Positions 29,974 to 37,840 of a stretch of DNA of 64,000 bases are shown here, in pieces. The notes under the pieces were generated by a model, which saw only the letters and a list, made by a program, of their open reading frames with translations, did not search any database and was not told where the DNA came from. Made by a program: the position numbers and the translations under genes. Location of the stretch: assembly GCF_016864195.1 (NCBI RefSeq), contig NZ_CP045202.1:1333001-1397000 (forward strand). The letters are read 5' to 3'. Numbering within the stretch: the first letter of the stretch is position 1; each line of letters starts with the position of its first letter. This stretch comes from Dechloromonas sp. TW-R-39-2 (GTDB lineage: Bacteria > Pseudomonadota > Gammaproteobacteria > Burkholderiales > Rhodocyclaceae).

Positions 29974-30617
29974 AGAATATTGTCATCCTGATTTCCGGCC
30001 GTGGCAGCAATATGGAAGCGCTGATCGCCGCCCGCGATGCCGGCAATCTGCCGGTCAATATCGCTGCCGTGATCAGCAACCGGCCGGATGCCAAAGGTCT
30101 GGAGACGGCCGCCAAGGCAGGAATCGCAACGCATTACATCGACCACAAGGCATTTGCCGGGCGCGAAGCCTTCGATGCCGCGCTGGCTGAATGCATCGAC
30201 GGTTTTGCACCCGATCTGGTCGTGCTGGCTGGTTTCATGCGCATTCTGACGGCCGATTTCGTGCGTCATTACGAAGGTCGCCTGCTCAACATCCACCCGT
30301 CGCTGCTGCCATCCTTCCCCGGTTTGCACACGCATCAGCGGGCGCTTGAAGAAGGTGTGCGGATCCACGGTTGCACGGTGCATTTCGTCACGGCCGAGCT
30401 GGATCATGGCCCGGTCGTCATCCAGGCTGCCGTGCCGGTGCTCGATGGCGACGATGAAGCGGCGCTGGCAGCCCGCATTCTGATTCAGGAACACAAGGTC
30501 TACCCGCAGGCCGTGCGCTGGTTTGCCGAAGACAAGCTGCGGCTTGAAAACGGCCGGGTCAGGCTGGCGGCCGATCTGGTCGATCAATCGGTCCTGATTT
30601 CGCCCGAGGTGCGCTGA
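29970..30617 (+). CDS. purN: Phosphoribosylglycinamide formyltransferase
   Basis: Formylates GAR with 10-formyl-THF in purine synthesis. The 215-aa length is normal. The start MKNIVILISGRGSNMEAL binds phosphate, and the catalytic-region AGFMRILT...LLNIHPSLLPSFPG contains the Asn and His, with the catalytic Asp in LDHGPVVIQ. It overlaps the lipoprotein gene by 4 bp; the DUF3108 gene follows after 6 bp. Confidence 0.97.
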   Translation: MKNIVILISGRGSNMEALIAARDAGNLPVNIAAVISNRPDAKGLETAAKAGIATHYIDHKAFAGREAFDAALAECIDGFAPDLVVLAGFMRILTADFVRHYEGRLLNIHPSLLPSFPGLHTHQRALEEGVRIHGCTVHFVTAELDHGPVVIQAAVPVLDGDDEAALAARILIQEHKVYPQAVRWFAEDKLRLENGRVRLAADLVDQSVLISPEVR

Positions 30618-30623
30618 AGCACG

Positions 30624-31577
30624 ATGCCGATTGCGCTGCTGGTCGCCCTCGCCGGGTCGCTGGTGCTGCATGCCGCGGCCTTGTTCGGTACAGATCTGGT
30701 CTTGCCCGGCCAGGGGGCTGAGTCGCCCAGGCTGGAAGCCGAGTTGCGGCCTTTGCCGGCAGCGCCCGCCGCGAAGCCTGAAGCGCCCCGACGGGTCGCC
30801 AGAAAGCCTGTACCAAGGCGTCTGAGCAGCACACAAGCGACAGCCCAGTCGATTGCCCCTCAACCCGAGCCGGCCGTGGAAATCGCCCCGGAACAAACGT
30901 CGACCGCGGAAGTGGCGGCCCCCGAGCCGGCCCAGCCTCTCCTGCCGACGCAAGGGGCGATTCGTTTCGTCATCTTCAAGGATTCGCTCGATCTGCAGGT
31001 CGGGCGCGCCGAGCATCGCTGGGAATTTGCCGCCGATGGCAGCTACCGCCTTTCCGGGACGACGGAAACCAGCGGTCTGGCCGCCTTGCTCAAGCCGGTG
31101 CGTCTCGAGATTGAAAGCCGGGGCCGGCTGGTGGCTGGGGGTTTGCAGCCAGAAACATTCCGCAGCTTGAAGAATGGTGTCGACGCCAATGAAAATGCCG
31201 ATTTTGACTGGTCGACCGCGCTTGTCAGGTTGTCGCGCGATGGCAGCGTGCGCGAAATCGCACCGGGAACGCAGGACATCCTGTCGCTCAATTACCAACT
31301 GGCCTACGTCGCCCACCTGGAGGCCGGCACGGCGCTTGGTGTGGTGACCGGCAAGAAGTATGAGCGTTACAGCCTCGACTCGCTGGGCGAAGAAGAAATC
31401 GAGACGCCAGCTGGCCGTTTTCGTACGCTGCACCTGCGCGCGATGACCGATAACACGACAGAAATCTGGATTGCGCTCGATCTTCACCGCTTGCCGGTTA
31501 AAATCCGGTTTACGGATAAAAAAGGCGACAGCTATTCCCAGATGGCCGCCGAAATCGGCCTGCCGGCCAACCCTTGA
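30624..31577 (+). CDS. DUF3108 domain protein with TonB-like N-terminus
   Basis: A 317-aa protein. The first 20 residues form a membrane anchor or signal (ALLVALAGSLVLHAAALF) of the type seen in TonB-like proteins, followed by a Pro/Ala-rich linker (about 35-110) and a DUF3108 beta-rich domain (about 118-317). It is periplasmic by topology. DUF3108 proteins are of unknown function and often sit beside purN in betaproteobacteria. The gene is 6 bp after purN. Confidence 0.85.
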   Translation: MPIALLVALAGSLVLHAAALFGTDLVLPGQGAESPRLEAELRPLPAAPAAKPEAPRRVARKPVPRRLSSTQATAQSIAPQPEPAVEIAPEQTSTAEVAAPEPAQPLLPTQGAIRFVIFKDSLDLQVGRAEHRWEFAADGSYRLSGTTETSGLAALLKPVRLEIESRGRLVAGGLQPETFRSLKNGVDANENADFDWSTALVRLSRDGSVREIAPGTQDILSLNYQLAYVAHLEAGTALGVVTGKKYERYSLDSLGEEEIETPAGRFRTLHLRAMTDNTTEIWIALDLHRLPVKIRFTDKKGDSYSQMAAEIGLPANP

Positions 31578-31623
31578 TGTTTTAGTACCCGTGGTGCCCA
31601 ACCACAGCTGTTGATTTAGGAAA

Positions 31624-32889
31624 ATGATGAAAGCTCGTTTCACTCCCGCCCTGTTCGCCCACGCTGAAACCGTTCTCGGCCAGTTGCTGCGCTTCGATCA
31701 CCCGGCTGATGCCGTTGTTTCGCGCTATTTCCGCGAAAATCGTCAGTTGGGTCATGCCGACCGGGCCTTTGTCGCCGAAACGGTTTTTGCCGTGCTGCGC
31801 CGTGGCCGCAGCCTGGAGGCACGCTGCGCCGGCCAGATTTCCGACCGTCGCCTGTTGCTGGTTGCGCTGGCTGTGACACGTGGTTGGAGCCAGCGCGAAC
31901 TGGCGCCCGTGCTCAAGGCGAGCGAGGAAGAATGGCTGGCCGCGGCCAAGTCGATGCCGGAAACCGACTTTGCCCCGGCTGTGCGCTGCGATCTGCCGGA
32001 TTGGCTGTACGAGCGCCTGGAAGCCCAGTTCGGGGCCGATGAAGTATTGGCCCTGTCGCGCACCCTGAACCAGCCGGCACCGCTCGACCTGCGCGTCAAT
32101 ACCCTCAAGAGCAACCGTGATGCCGTCCTTGAGCGCCTCGCAGCAGATGGCATTGAAGGTGCGGCCGGTACCTTGTCGCCGACCGCCATCCGCCTGCGTG
32201 AAAAGCCGGCGTTGGCCAAGCACCCGCTCTTCCTCGAAGGGGCGTTCGAAGTGCAGGACGAAGGAAGCCAGTTGCTCGGTTACCTGCTGGAGCCGAAGCG
32301 TGGCGAAATGGTCGTCGACCTGTGCGCCGGTGCCGGCGGCAAAACGCTGCTGCTGGGTGCCTTGATGAAGAATACCGGCCGTCTTTACGCCTTCGATGTC
32401 TCCGACAAGCGGTTGGGCAATCTCAAGCCGCGTCTGGCTCGTTCCGGCCTGTCGAATGTGCATCCGGCCCGCATCGAGCACGAGCGCGATACCAAGATCA
32501 AGCGTCTGGCCGGCAAGGTCGATCGCGTGCTGGTCGATGCGCCGTGTTCCGGCCTGGGTACCTTGCGGCGCAATCCCGATCTGAAATGGCGTCAGAGCGA
32601 AGCATCGGTCGCCGAATTGACCGTCAAGCAGGCTTCCATCCTTGCCGCCGCTGCCAAGCTGGTGCGTCCGGGCGGGCGTGTGGTTTATGCCACTTGCAGC
32701 CTGTTGACCGCGGAAAACGATGCGATCATCGAAGCCTTCCTGGCTAGCCATCCCGATTTCGAGTTGGTTCCGGCGTCGACCGTACTGGCTCGCCACGGCG
32801 TTTCGCTGGACGGGGATTTGCTGCGTTTGCTGCCGCATCAGCATTTGACCGACGGTTTCTTTGCTGCCGTGCTGGACAAGAAGGCATGA
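31624..32889 (+). CDS. RsmB/NOP-family 16S/RNA (cytosine-C5)-methyltransferase
   Basis: A 421-aa SAM-dependent RNA m5C methyltransferase. SAM motif I is VVDLCAGAGGKTLLLG, the two cysteine motifs are APCSGLGTLRRNPD (PCS-type) and YATCSLLTAEN (TCS), and the N-terminal domain resembles the NusB-like RsmB region in outline. The site modified cannot be read from the sequence. It overlaps the mscS-type gene by 4 bp. Confidence 0.92.
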   Translation: MMKARFTPALFAHAETVLGQLLRFDHPADAVVSRYFRENRQLGHADRAFVAETVFAVLRRGRSLEARCAGQISDRRLLLVALAVTRGWSQRELAPVLKASEEEWLAAAKSMPETDFAPAVRCDLPDWLYERLEAQFGADEVLALSRTLNQPAPLDLRVNTLKSNRDAVLERLAADGIEGAAGTLSPTAIRLREKPALAKHPLFLEGAFEVQDEGSQLLGYLLEPKRGEMVVDLCAGAGGKTLLLGALMKNTGRLYAFDVSDKRLGNLKPRLARSGLSNVHPARIEHERDTKIKRLAGKVDRVLVDAPCSGLGTLRRNPDLKWRQSEASVAELTVKQASILAAAAKLVRPGGRVVYATCSLLTAENDAIIEAFLASHPDFELVPASTVLARHGVSLDGDLLRLLPHQHLTDGFFAAVLDKKA

Positions 32890-34154
32890 GCCAGAATAAT
32901 CCGGCGTTGCAGTTGCTCAATGATATTTGGGCGGATATCAACGATCCGAATTTCATCTGGCAGGTGCTGGCCTTGCTTTGCTGTCTGGGCGGGGCTTATC
33001 TGTTTGCCCGCTTCTGGCACGGGCGTCACCAGGAGGGCGCCGGTCGCCTGAGCGATGCTGGTGCCCGTCTGGTCTTTCCGGTCACCGGCATGGTGCTGGT
33101 CGGTGTGGCAAGGCTGGCGCTCAAGCCGTTCTTTCACGTCAATCTGCTCAAGCTGGCTTTGCCCTTGCTCGGTTCGATGGCGTTGGTACGCAGCGTCATT
33201 TTCGTCTTGCGCCAGGCTTTTCCCCGCGCCGCCTGGTTGTCGGCCTGGGAGCGGATTATTGCCGCCGTGGTCTGGGGCTGGCTGGCGCTTTACATCACCG
33301 ATGTTGCACCGTATGTGATCGATTCGCTTGAACAGGTCGAGTTCGCGATTGGCAAGCAGCGGATCAATCTGTGGATGATCCTGCACGGTATTGTCACGGT
33401 CTTCCTGACCGTCGTGCTGGCGCTCTGGATTGCCGGTCTGATCGAAGCGAAGCTGATGCGCCTCGATCGTCTCGACTCCAGCCTGCGGATTGTCGGCGTG
33501 CGCCTGGCCAAGGCGCTGCTCACGGTTCTCGCAATTGTCACCAGCTTGTCGCTGGTCGGGATCGACATGACTGCGCTTTCGGTTTTTACCGGTGCGCTGG
33601 GTGTTGGCCTGGGGCTGGGCTTGCAGAAAATCGCCAGCAATTATGTCTCCGGCTTCATCATCCTGCTCGATCGCTCGATCAAACTGGGCAACATCGTCCA
33701 GGTGGGCGCGGATAGCGGGCAGGTTACCCAGATCACGACGCGCTACACGGTGCTCAAGCATCCCGGCGGGACGGAGTTCATCGTGCCGAATGAAACGTTG
33801 ATCGGCAGCGTGGTCCAGAACCAGACTTATTCCGACAGCCGGATGCGTCTGGCGACGACGGTCGGGGTGGCTTACAACAGCGATCTCGATCGGGTCATGC
33901 AACTGATGACCGATGTAGCGAGCGCCCAGGCGCGGGTACTGGCTGATCCGGCACCGCGCGTCATGCTGACCCAGTTTGGCGACAGCAGCATCAATCTTGA
34001 ACTCGGTTTCTGGATCGCCGACCCGGAAGAGGGGCGTGGCAACGTGTTGTCGGACATCAATCTCGGTATCTGGCGCAGTTTCCGCGAGAACGGGATCGAG
34101 ATTCCCTTTCCCCAGCGTGAAGTGCGCCTGCTCAATACGACGACGGCGGAATAA
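32886..34154 (+). CDS. MscS-family mechanosensitive ion channel
   Basis: A 422-aa inner-membrane protein with five or six N-terminal helices and the MscS core: GALGVGLGLGLQKIASNYVSGFIIL in the pore-lining helix, then LGNIVQVGADSGQVTQITTRYTVLK in the beta domain. It contains no cNMP domain, unlike the channel at 7587. It overlaps the methyltransferase gene by 4 bp. Confidence 0.92.
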   Translation: MSQNNPALQLLNDIWADINDPNFIWQVLALLCCLGGAYLFARFWHGRHQEGAGRLSDAGARLVFPVTGMVLVGVARLALKPFFHVNLLKLALPLLGSMALVRSVIFVLRQAFPRAAWLSAWERIIAAVVWGWLALYITDVAPYVIDSLEQVEFAIGKQRINLWMILHGIVTVFLTVVLALWIAGLIEAKLMRLDRLDSSLRIVGVRLAKALLTVLAIVTSLSLVGIDMTALSVFTGALGVGLGLGLQKIASNYVSGFIILLDRSIKLGNIVQVGADSGQVTQITTRYTVLKHPGGTEFIVPNETLIGSVVQNQTYSDSRMRLATTVGVAYNSDLDRVMQLMTDVASAQARVLADPAPRVMLTQFGDSSINLELGFWIADPEEGRGNVLSDINLGIWRSFRENGIEIPFPQREVRLLNTTTAE

Positions 34155-34201
34155 CCCGGTTTCGGGTTGTCCGCCATCGGTTCAGGGAGAGGGGGCGTGG
34201 C

Positions 34202-34348
34202 TCAGGCAATCGGCATCAGGCTGCGCTCAAACGCCCGGATCGCCCTTTCCTTGCGCTGCCGGTTGATGGAACGTGCCGCCTGCGCGACACGCTGACCGAG
34301 TTTGTCCAGTTTCAGAAACTTGCGAACCTTGTTGCGGGTCTTTTCCAT
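34202..34348 (-). CDS. Small basic protein, 48 aa
   Basis: Starts at ATG 34348 after a strong AGAAGGAGAAATC ribosome site. The sequence (MEKTRNKVRKFLKLDKLGQ..., ending SLMPIA) is very rich in Arg and Lys with an amphipathic helical pattern, without cysteine or membrane segment. The family is not recognised. It lies 125 bp downstream of the DoxX-like gene on the same strand, so it may be the last gene of the metallophore operon or a separate small gene. A nucleic-acid-binding role is possible but unproven. Confidence 0.6.
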   Translation of the reverse strand: MEKTRNKVRKFLKLDKLGQRVAQAARSINRQRKERAIRAFERSLMPIA

Positions 34349-34473
34349 GATTTCTCCTTCAGTGTTTGAGGGTGAAATCACTGTAGCGAACCGGGCAGCC
34401 GGCGTCTGTTCTGCTTGTGGATGGGCTTTGTAACCTTGACTGACGGTTGTTTCTGGTTTGTAGCCGCTTTGTT

Positions 34474-34968
34474 TCACGACTTGAGCCAGCGTCGGCGCAG
34501 GTAGTGGTCAAGCGATAGTTTCCCCGGCCCGCCAAGAATCAGGGGCAACAGCATGCCGAGAAAGAGGACCGGGAGCTTGAAATTGCCAAAGCCTTGGTCG
34601 GTAAATCCATAACCCTGCATCAGTTGGCTCAAGGTCGCCCAGCTATCCGGCCAGTGCACGCTGGCAATCGCGACGAGCGTCAGGACGAATAGCGAGATCG
34701 AGAAAAAGCGGGTGGCCAGCCCGATGACCAGGGCCAGCCCGCCGAGCAGTTCGAACCAGGTGGCCATCTGCCAGCTGATCTCCGGCGGAATCAGGTTGAA
34801 CGGGGGGGGGAAACGTTCCTGGATGTCCATGAACCAGTTTTCACCGGTGAGTTTTTCCAGGCCCGATTCGAAGAAATCCCAGCCGAGCAGGATGCGCAGG
34901 CTGAGCATGGCAAGCCATAGTCCGAGCCAGTCAAGGGCGGAAAAACTACGAGCGAGCATGGTTTTCAT
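34474..34968 (-). CDS. hvfX: DoxX-like membrane protein of the metallophore cluster (HvfX-like)
   Basis: A 164-aa protein with four membrane helices in the DoxX fold (LGLWLAMLSLRILLGWDFFESGLEK start; GGLALVIGLATRFF). DoxX relatives accompany HvfA/B/C-type and bufferin clusters, where they are thought to help copper-related peptide maturation or tolerance. It overlaps the DUF2063 gene by 4 bp. It contains a C9/G9 tract (34802-34810) coding for a Pro run. Confidence 0.85.
   Translation of the reverse strand: MKTMLARSFSALDWLGLWLAMLSLRILLGWDFFESGLEKLTGENWFMDIQERFPPPFNLIPPEISWQMATWFELLGGLALVIGLATRFFSISLFVLTLVAIASVHWPDSWATLSQLMQGYGFTDQGFGNFKLPVLFLGMLLPLILGGPGKLSLDHYLRRRWLKS
34802..34810. repeat. 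G9 homopolymer inside hvfX-like gene
   Basis: Nine consecutive G on the plus strand (C on the coding strand), encoding part of FPPPFN in the loop after the first helix. Long poly-C/G runs often mediate slipped-strand phase variation. Confidence 0.85.
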
Positions 34969-35708
34969 GATTTTGTTCCCAGGATGATGCCTTGCTCACG
35001 CAATTGGCTGAGCATGGCGTGGCCGTGGCTGACCAATGCTTCGGGGGCCGGATGGTGCAACTCTGAGGCAATGTGCAGGCAGGCGGCACGACCGTTCAGT
35101 CCGCGCTCGCCAACCAGCTTGAGCAGGCGCGAGGTGACCGGGGTGCTGGCGACAAACCGGACCTTGTCCTCTCGGTCGCGAAAAACCAGCAACTGGCTGG
35201 GTTGGATCTTGCGCGGCCTGTAGTTCGGGCCGATCAGGTGCACCGGCCACTGGTAATCCAGGTTCATCAGCGTCGGATTGAGCAGCGGCTGGCCGATCAG
35301 CAGATTGCCGGCCGGATCGTGCGGCGGAATCGGGCGATCCATGATGTCGACCGCAAGCTCCACCCATTCGTAATGGGCCAGCTCGGTGAACCACGCCGGA
35401 AGCGGCTGGCGAATTTCTGCTGCTTGCAGATAGCGGACAAATTCCTGCGGAATTTCTCGAAACCAGGGGGTATGGCTGGGCCAGTCGCGGAAGAAGTTGC
35501 GGTTCAGGCGGCGCCAGCGTTGTTCGCCGAGCGTGGCGCGACATACAGGAAAACATTGATCAAGAAAGCCGCAGATATTGGTGAACAGCAACTCGTTGTA
35601 GATCGCCATCCGGCGGGCCGGGATGCCGGCCGGGCGCGGGCTGCGCCGCGGGTCGCGCAGATGGCGGCCGAGGGCGCGCTGGAACGTTTGAAAGTCAGGT
35701 GTGCTCAT
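34965..35708 (-). CDS. hvfC: DUF2063 (HvfC/BufC-like) RiPP maturation partner
   Basis: A 247-aa protein with an N-terminal DUF2063 'putative DNA-binding' domain (MSTPDFQTFQRALGRHLRDPR) and a C-terminal domain. In this pathway such proteins partner the DUF692 enzyme and recruit the precursor; DNA binding is not expected. It overlaps the DUF692 gene by 14 bp and hvfX by 4 bp, indicating tight coupling. Confidence 0.88.
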   Translation of the reverse strand: MSTPDFQTFQRALGRHLRDPRRSPRPAGIPARRMAIYNELLFTNICGFLDQCFPVCRATLGEQRWRRLNRNFFRDWPSHTPWFREIPQEFVRYLQAAEIRQPLPAWFTELAHYEWVELAVDIMDRPIPPHDPAGNLLIGQPLLNPTLMNLDYQWPVHLIGPNYRPRKIQPSQLLVFRDREDKVRFVASTPVTSRLLKLVGERGLNGRAACLHIASELHHPAPEALVSHGHAMLSQLREQGIILGTKS

Positions 35709-36531
35709 TTTTGGCCCCGGCTTGCAGGCGTGCGATGTGGGCGACTTCCGCGGTCAACGTCGCCAAATCGTTGATATTGAAATCGCGTTCGAGGCAGGTG
35801 GGAACCACGCCGGTGCGCTGATACGCTGTTTCCAGTAGTTGCCAGACCGGGTCGATGACCGTGGCGCCATGTGTGTCGACGAGCAATCCATCGGGTTCGA
35901 CGTAATGGCCGGCAACATGGATGTAGCAGGTTTTTTCGAGCGGCAGGGCGGCCATGAATGTGGCCGGATCAAAACTGAAATTCCGGCTATTGACGTAAAT
36001 GTTATTCACGTCGAGATGCAGCAGGCAGTCCGCTTCGTGCACGATGCGGCTGATGAATTCCGGCTCGCTCATCTCGGCGCCGGGCGGTGAAAAATAGTAC
36101 GAGGCATTTTCGATGCCGATCTGCATCTCGAGAATGTCCTGCGTTTGTTTGATGCGGTCGACCGTCCATCGAACGGCTTTTTCCGTCATCGGAATCGGCA
36201 GCAGATCGTAGAGATGGCTGTCGTCGGTGCACCAGGAAAGATGCTCGGTGTACAGCGTCATGCCGTGTTCGTTCATGAAACGCCGGATCTGTTGCAACAG
36301 CTTGATGTCGAGCGGGGCAATGCCGCCGAGCGAGAGCGACAGCCCATGGCAGGCAAAGGCGTGGCGCTCGGTAAAGTAGCGCAAGTCCTTGGCGGATTTG
36401 CCCCCCATGCCGGCCCAGTTTTCCGGTGCCAGTTCAAAGAAGCCGATTTCCTCGGGGACGTGAGTCTTCAGCGCGTCGATCAGTTCACGGCGAAAGCCGA
36501 GACCGGCGCCGCCGAGCGGGCGGTGTGTCAT
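35695..36531 (-). CDS. hvfB: DUF692 multinuclear non-haem iron enzyme (MNIO), RiPP maturase
   Basis: A 278-aa TIM-barrel enzyme of the MbnB/HvfB family that oxidatively modifies cysteine residues of a precursor peptide. Candidate metal ligands are the His in YTEHLSWC, Glu in MQIGIENASYYF, Asp in LHLDVNNIYVN, and the His-containing IHVAGHY and DTHGATVID. The order is precursor (68 bp upstream), this gene, DUF2063, DoxX. The exact modification (oxazolone/thioamide or thiooxazole types are known) cannot be read from sequence. Confidence 0.92.
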   Translation of the reverse strand: MTHRPLGGAGLGFRRELIDALKTHVPEEIGFFELAPENWAGMGGKSAKDLRYFTERHAFACHGLSLSLGGIAPLDIKLLQQIRRFMNEHGMTLYTEHLSWCTDDSHLYDLLPIPMTEKAVRWTVDRIKQTQDILEMQIGIENASYYFSPPGAEMSEPEFISRIVHEADCLLHLDVNNIYVNSRNFSFDPATFMAALPLEKTCYIHVAGHYVEPDGLLVDTHGATVIDPVWQLLETAYQRTGVVPTCLERDFNINDLATLTAEVAHIARLQAGAKNEHT

Positions 36532-36599
36532 GAATTGCTCCTGGCCAGTGGGGGGCGGCGGTCAGGTCCGTAGCCTGCACCGCCAGCCTGATGCTGCAA

Positions 36600-36911
36600 T
36601 TACTTCTTGTCAGCCCCGCACTTGGCTTCGCCGCATTTGCCATCCTTCTTCTTGTCGGCTTTTGTGTCGGCACCACATTTCGCTTCACCGCACTTGCCGT
36701 CTTTTTTCTTTTCAGCCGCTTTCTTGTCAGCCCCGCACTTGGCTTCGCCACACTTGCCATCCTTGCCTTTGGTGTCGGCCTGGGCCAGTTGGTAGCCGGC
36801 CTCCAGTCGGGTCGCGCCGAACGGATTGTCTGCGGCGTGAGCAACCGGGCTCAGGGTGGCGGCGGCAAAGGCGGAGCCGATGGCGAGGGAAAGGATGTGC
36901 TTGGTTTTCAT
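36600..36911 (-). CDS. hvfA: Secreted Cys-repeat RiPP precursor (HvfA/bufferin-like)
   Basis: A 103-aa exported peptide. The signal peptide spans 1-26 (cut after AHA), followed by a leader-like segment NPFGATRLEAGYQLAQA (29-45). The core has three repeats DGKCGEAKCG at 51-60, 71-80 and 90-99, with six cysteines (54, 59, 74, 79, 93, 98) separated by Lys-rich linkers. HvfA-type precursors carry EGKCG motifs whose Cys residues are modified to bind copper; here they read DGKCG and EAKCG. Repeats vary in codon use, so they are old. The strong RBS GGAGATAAATC precedes ATG 36911. Confidence 0.92.
   Translation of the reverse strand: MKTKHILSLAIGSAFAAATLSPVAHAADNPFGATRLEAGYQLAQADTKGKDGKCGEAKCGADKKAAEKKKDGKCGEAKCGADTKADKKKDGKCGEAKCGADKK
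36603..36761 (-). repeat. Triplicated Cys-motif core of the RiPP precursor
   Basis: Encodes residues 51-103 of the precursor: three units of a 10-aa Cys motif plus Lys/Ala linkers of 10, 9 and 4 residues. Amino-acid identity across units is much higher than DNA identity, showing selection on the peptide. Confidence 0.9.
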
Positions 36912-36944
36912 GATTTATCTCCGTTGTGGTCGAGGTGAGGTGGA

Positions 36945-37124
36945 TCAATCCTGATGATTGATCCAGGCTCCCGTTGCCTTGCGCAGGAACTGAAATTGTT
37001 TTTCGGTCAGTCGACAGCTTGCGCAATACGCCAGATGAAACCGAAACTGAATGCGTTCCCAGAAGCTGAGTTTGCGTTCGAGTTGTAGTGACGCCAGACG
37101 GGTTGCTTCCTTGCAACTGATCAT
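36945..37124 (-). CDS. zf-HC2 anti-sigma-like small protein
   Basis: A 59-aa protein: MISCKEATRLASLQLERKLS then FHLAYCASC. Cys4, His30, Cys34 and Cys37 fit the zf-HC2 pattern H-x3-C-x2-C of anti-sigma factors bound to group ECF sigmas. It starts at ATG 37124 after CAGGAACAG. It is the first gene of the metallophore operon (33 bp before the precursor) and divergent from the ECF sigma gene. Without a membrane helix it would be cytoplasmic. Confidence 0.8.
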   Translation of the reverse strand: MISCKEATRLASLQLERKLSFWERIQFRFHLAYCASCRLTEKQFQFLRKATGAWINHQD

Positions 37125-37165
37125 TTCTGTTCCTGTGGGTGCAACGCAGGCGGGGTGCCTGTTCG

Positions 37166-37195
37166 ATTAGTCGGAGCGATGCCAAAAACCTTACA
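37166..37195 (-). promoter_or_regulatory. Candidate ECF-sigma promoter of the metallophore operon
   Basis: On the minus strand TGTAAGG (37195-37189) and CGACTAAT (37173-37166) are separated by 15 bp, a layout typical of ECF promoters with a CG-containing -10. The -10 end is about 41 bp from the anti-sigma ATG. A weaker AT-rich promoter for the sigma gene may lie around 37191-37214 on the plus strand. Inferred; no transcription data. Confidence 0.55.
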
Positions 37196-37243
37196 AATAT
37201 TTTTACAGTATTATCGGCCACCTCTTCATGGCTGTCCCTCGAA

Positions 37244-37813
37244 ATGAAAACAGACCCTTTGCTCGACCCGGAGTTTCTCGGCAGCCTGCGTCGTGACATG
37301 GTCCGTTTTGCCGATCTTCAACTGCGCAACAAGGCGCAGGCAGAAGATGCCGTGCAGGAGGCGTTGACCGCAGCATTCCAGGGACGCGAGAAATTTGCTT
37401 CAAAAGCATCGCTGCGCACCTGGGTGCTGGCCATCCTCAAAAACAAGATTGTCGACACCCTGCGCCAGCGCGTGCGCGACGATGTCATGGTCGACGCCGA
37501 AAACGACAGCGATTTGAATGCCTATTTCGATGATCGCGAACATTGGGCCGAAGATACGCGTCCATCAAGCTGGGCTACGCCGGATCAGTCGATGGAAAAC
37601 AAGCGCTTCTGGGAAGTTTTCGAGACGTGCCTGTATCGCTTGCCGGAAGCCAGCGCCCGTATTTTCACGATGCGTGAGGTGATGGGCTTCGATACCGACG
37701 AAATCTGCCAGACGCTGGGCATCACCAACAGCAACTGCTGGGTCCAGCTGCACCGCGCACGGCTCGCGCTGCGTGCCTGCCTGGGGGGTAACTGGTTCGG
37801 TGAAGCTGCCTGA
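37244..37813 (+). CDS. ECF-type RNA polymerase sigma factor
   Basis: A 189-aa sigma-70 family factor. Region 2 is FADLQLRNKAQAEDAVQEALTAAF with SLRTWVLAILKNKIVD. Region 4 is LPEASARIFTMREVMGFDTDEICQTLGITNSNCWVQLHRARLALRACL. There is no region 1.1 or 3. ATG 37244 places region 2 right at the start; an upstream open frame lacks coding character. It is divergent from the zf-HC2 gene, so it probably drives the metallophore operon. RpoQ of Cupriavidus metallidurans controls a similar gene set under gold/copper, a useful analogy. Confidence 0.92.
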   Translation: MKTDPLLDPEFLGSLRRDMVRFADLQLRNKAQAEDAVQEALTAAFQGREKFASKASLRTWVLAILKNKIVDTLRQRVRDDVMVDAENDSDLNAYFDDREHWAEDTRPSSWATPDQSMENKRFWEVFETCLYRLPEASARIFTMREVMGFDTDEICQTLGITNSNCWVQLHRARLALRACLGGNWFGEAA

Positions 37814-37840
37814 GGGCAGCCTCACCGAATGGCGCATGCC

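Noticed and set aside
29925..31643. Minus-strand open frame of 572 codons opposite purN and the DUF3108 gene
   Set aside because: Antisense to two well-supported genes; composition is that of a reversed coding strand.
36603..36761. CRISPR-like or tandem DNA repeat
   Set aside because: The repeat is at the protein level with differing codons inside a signal-peptide-bearing gene, not an exact DNA repeat with spacers.
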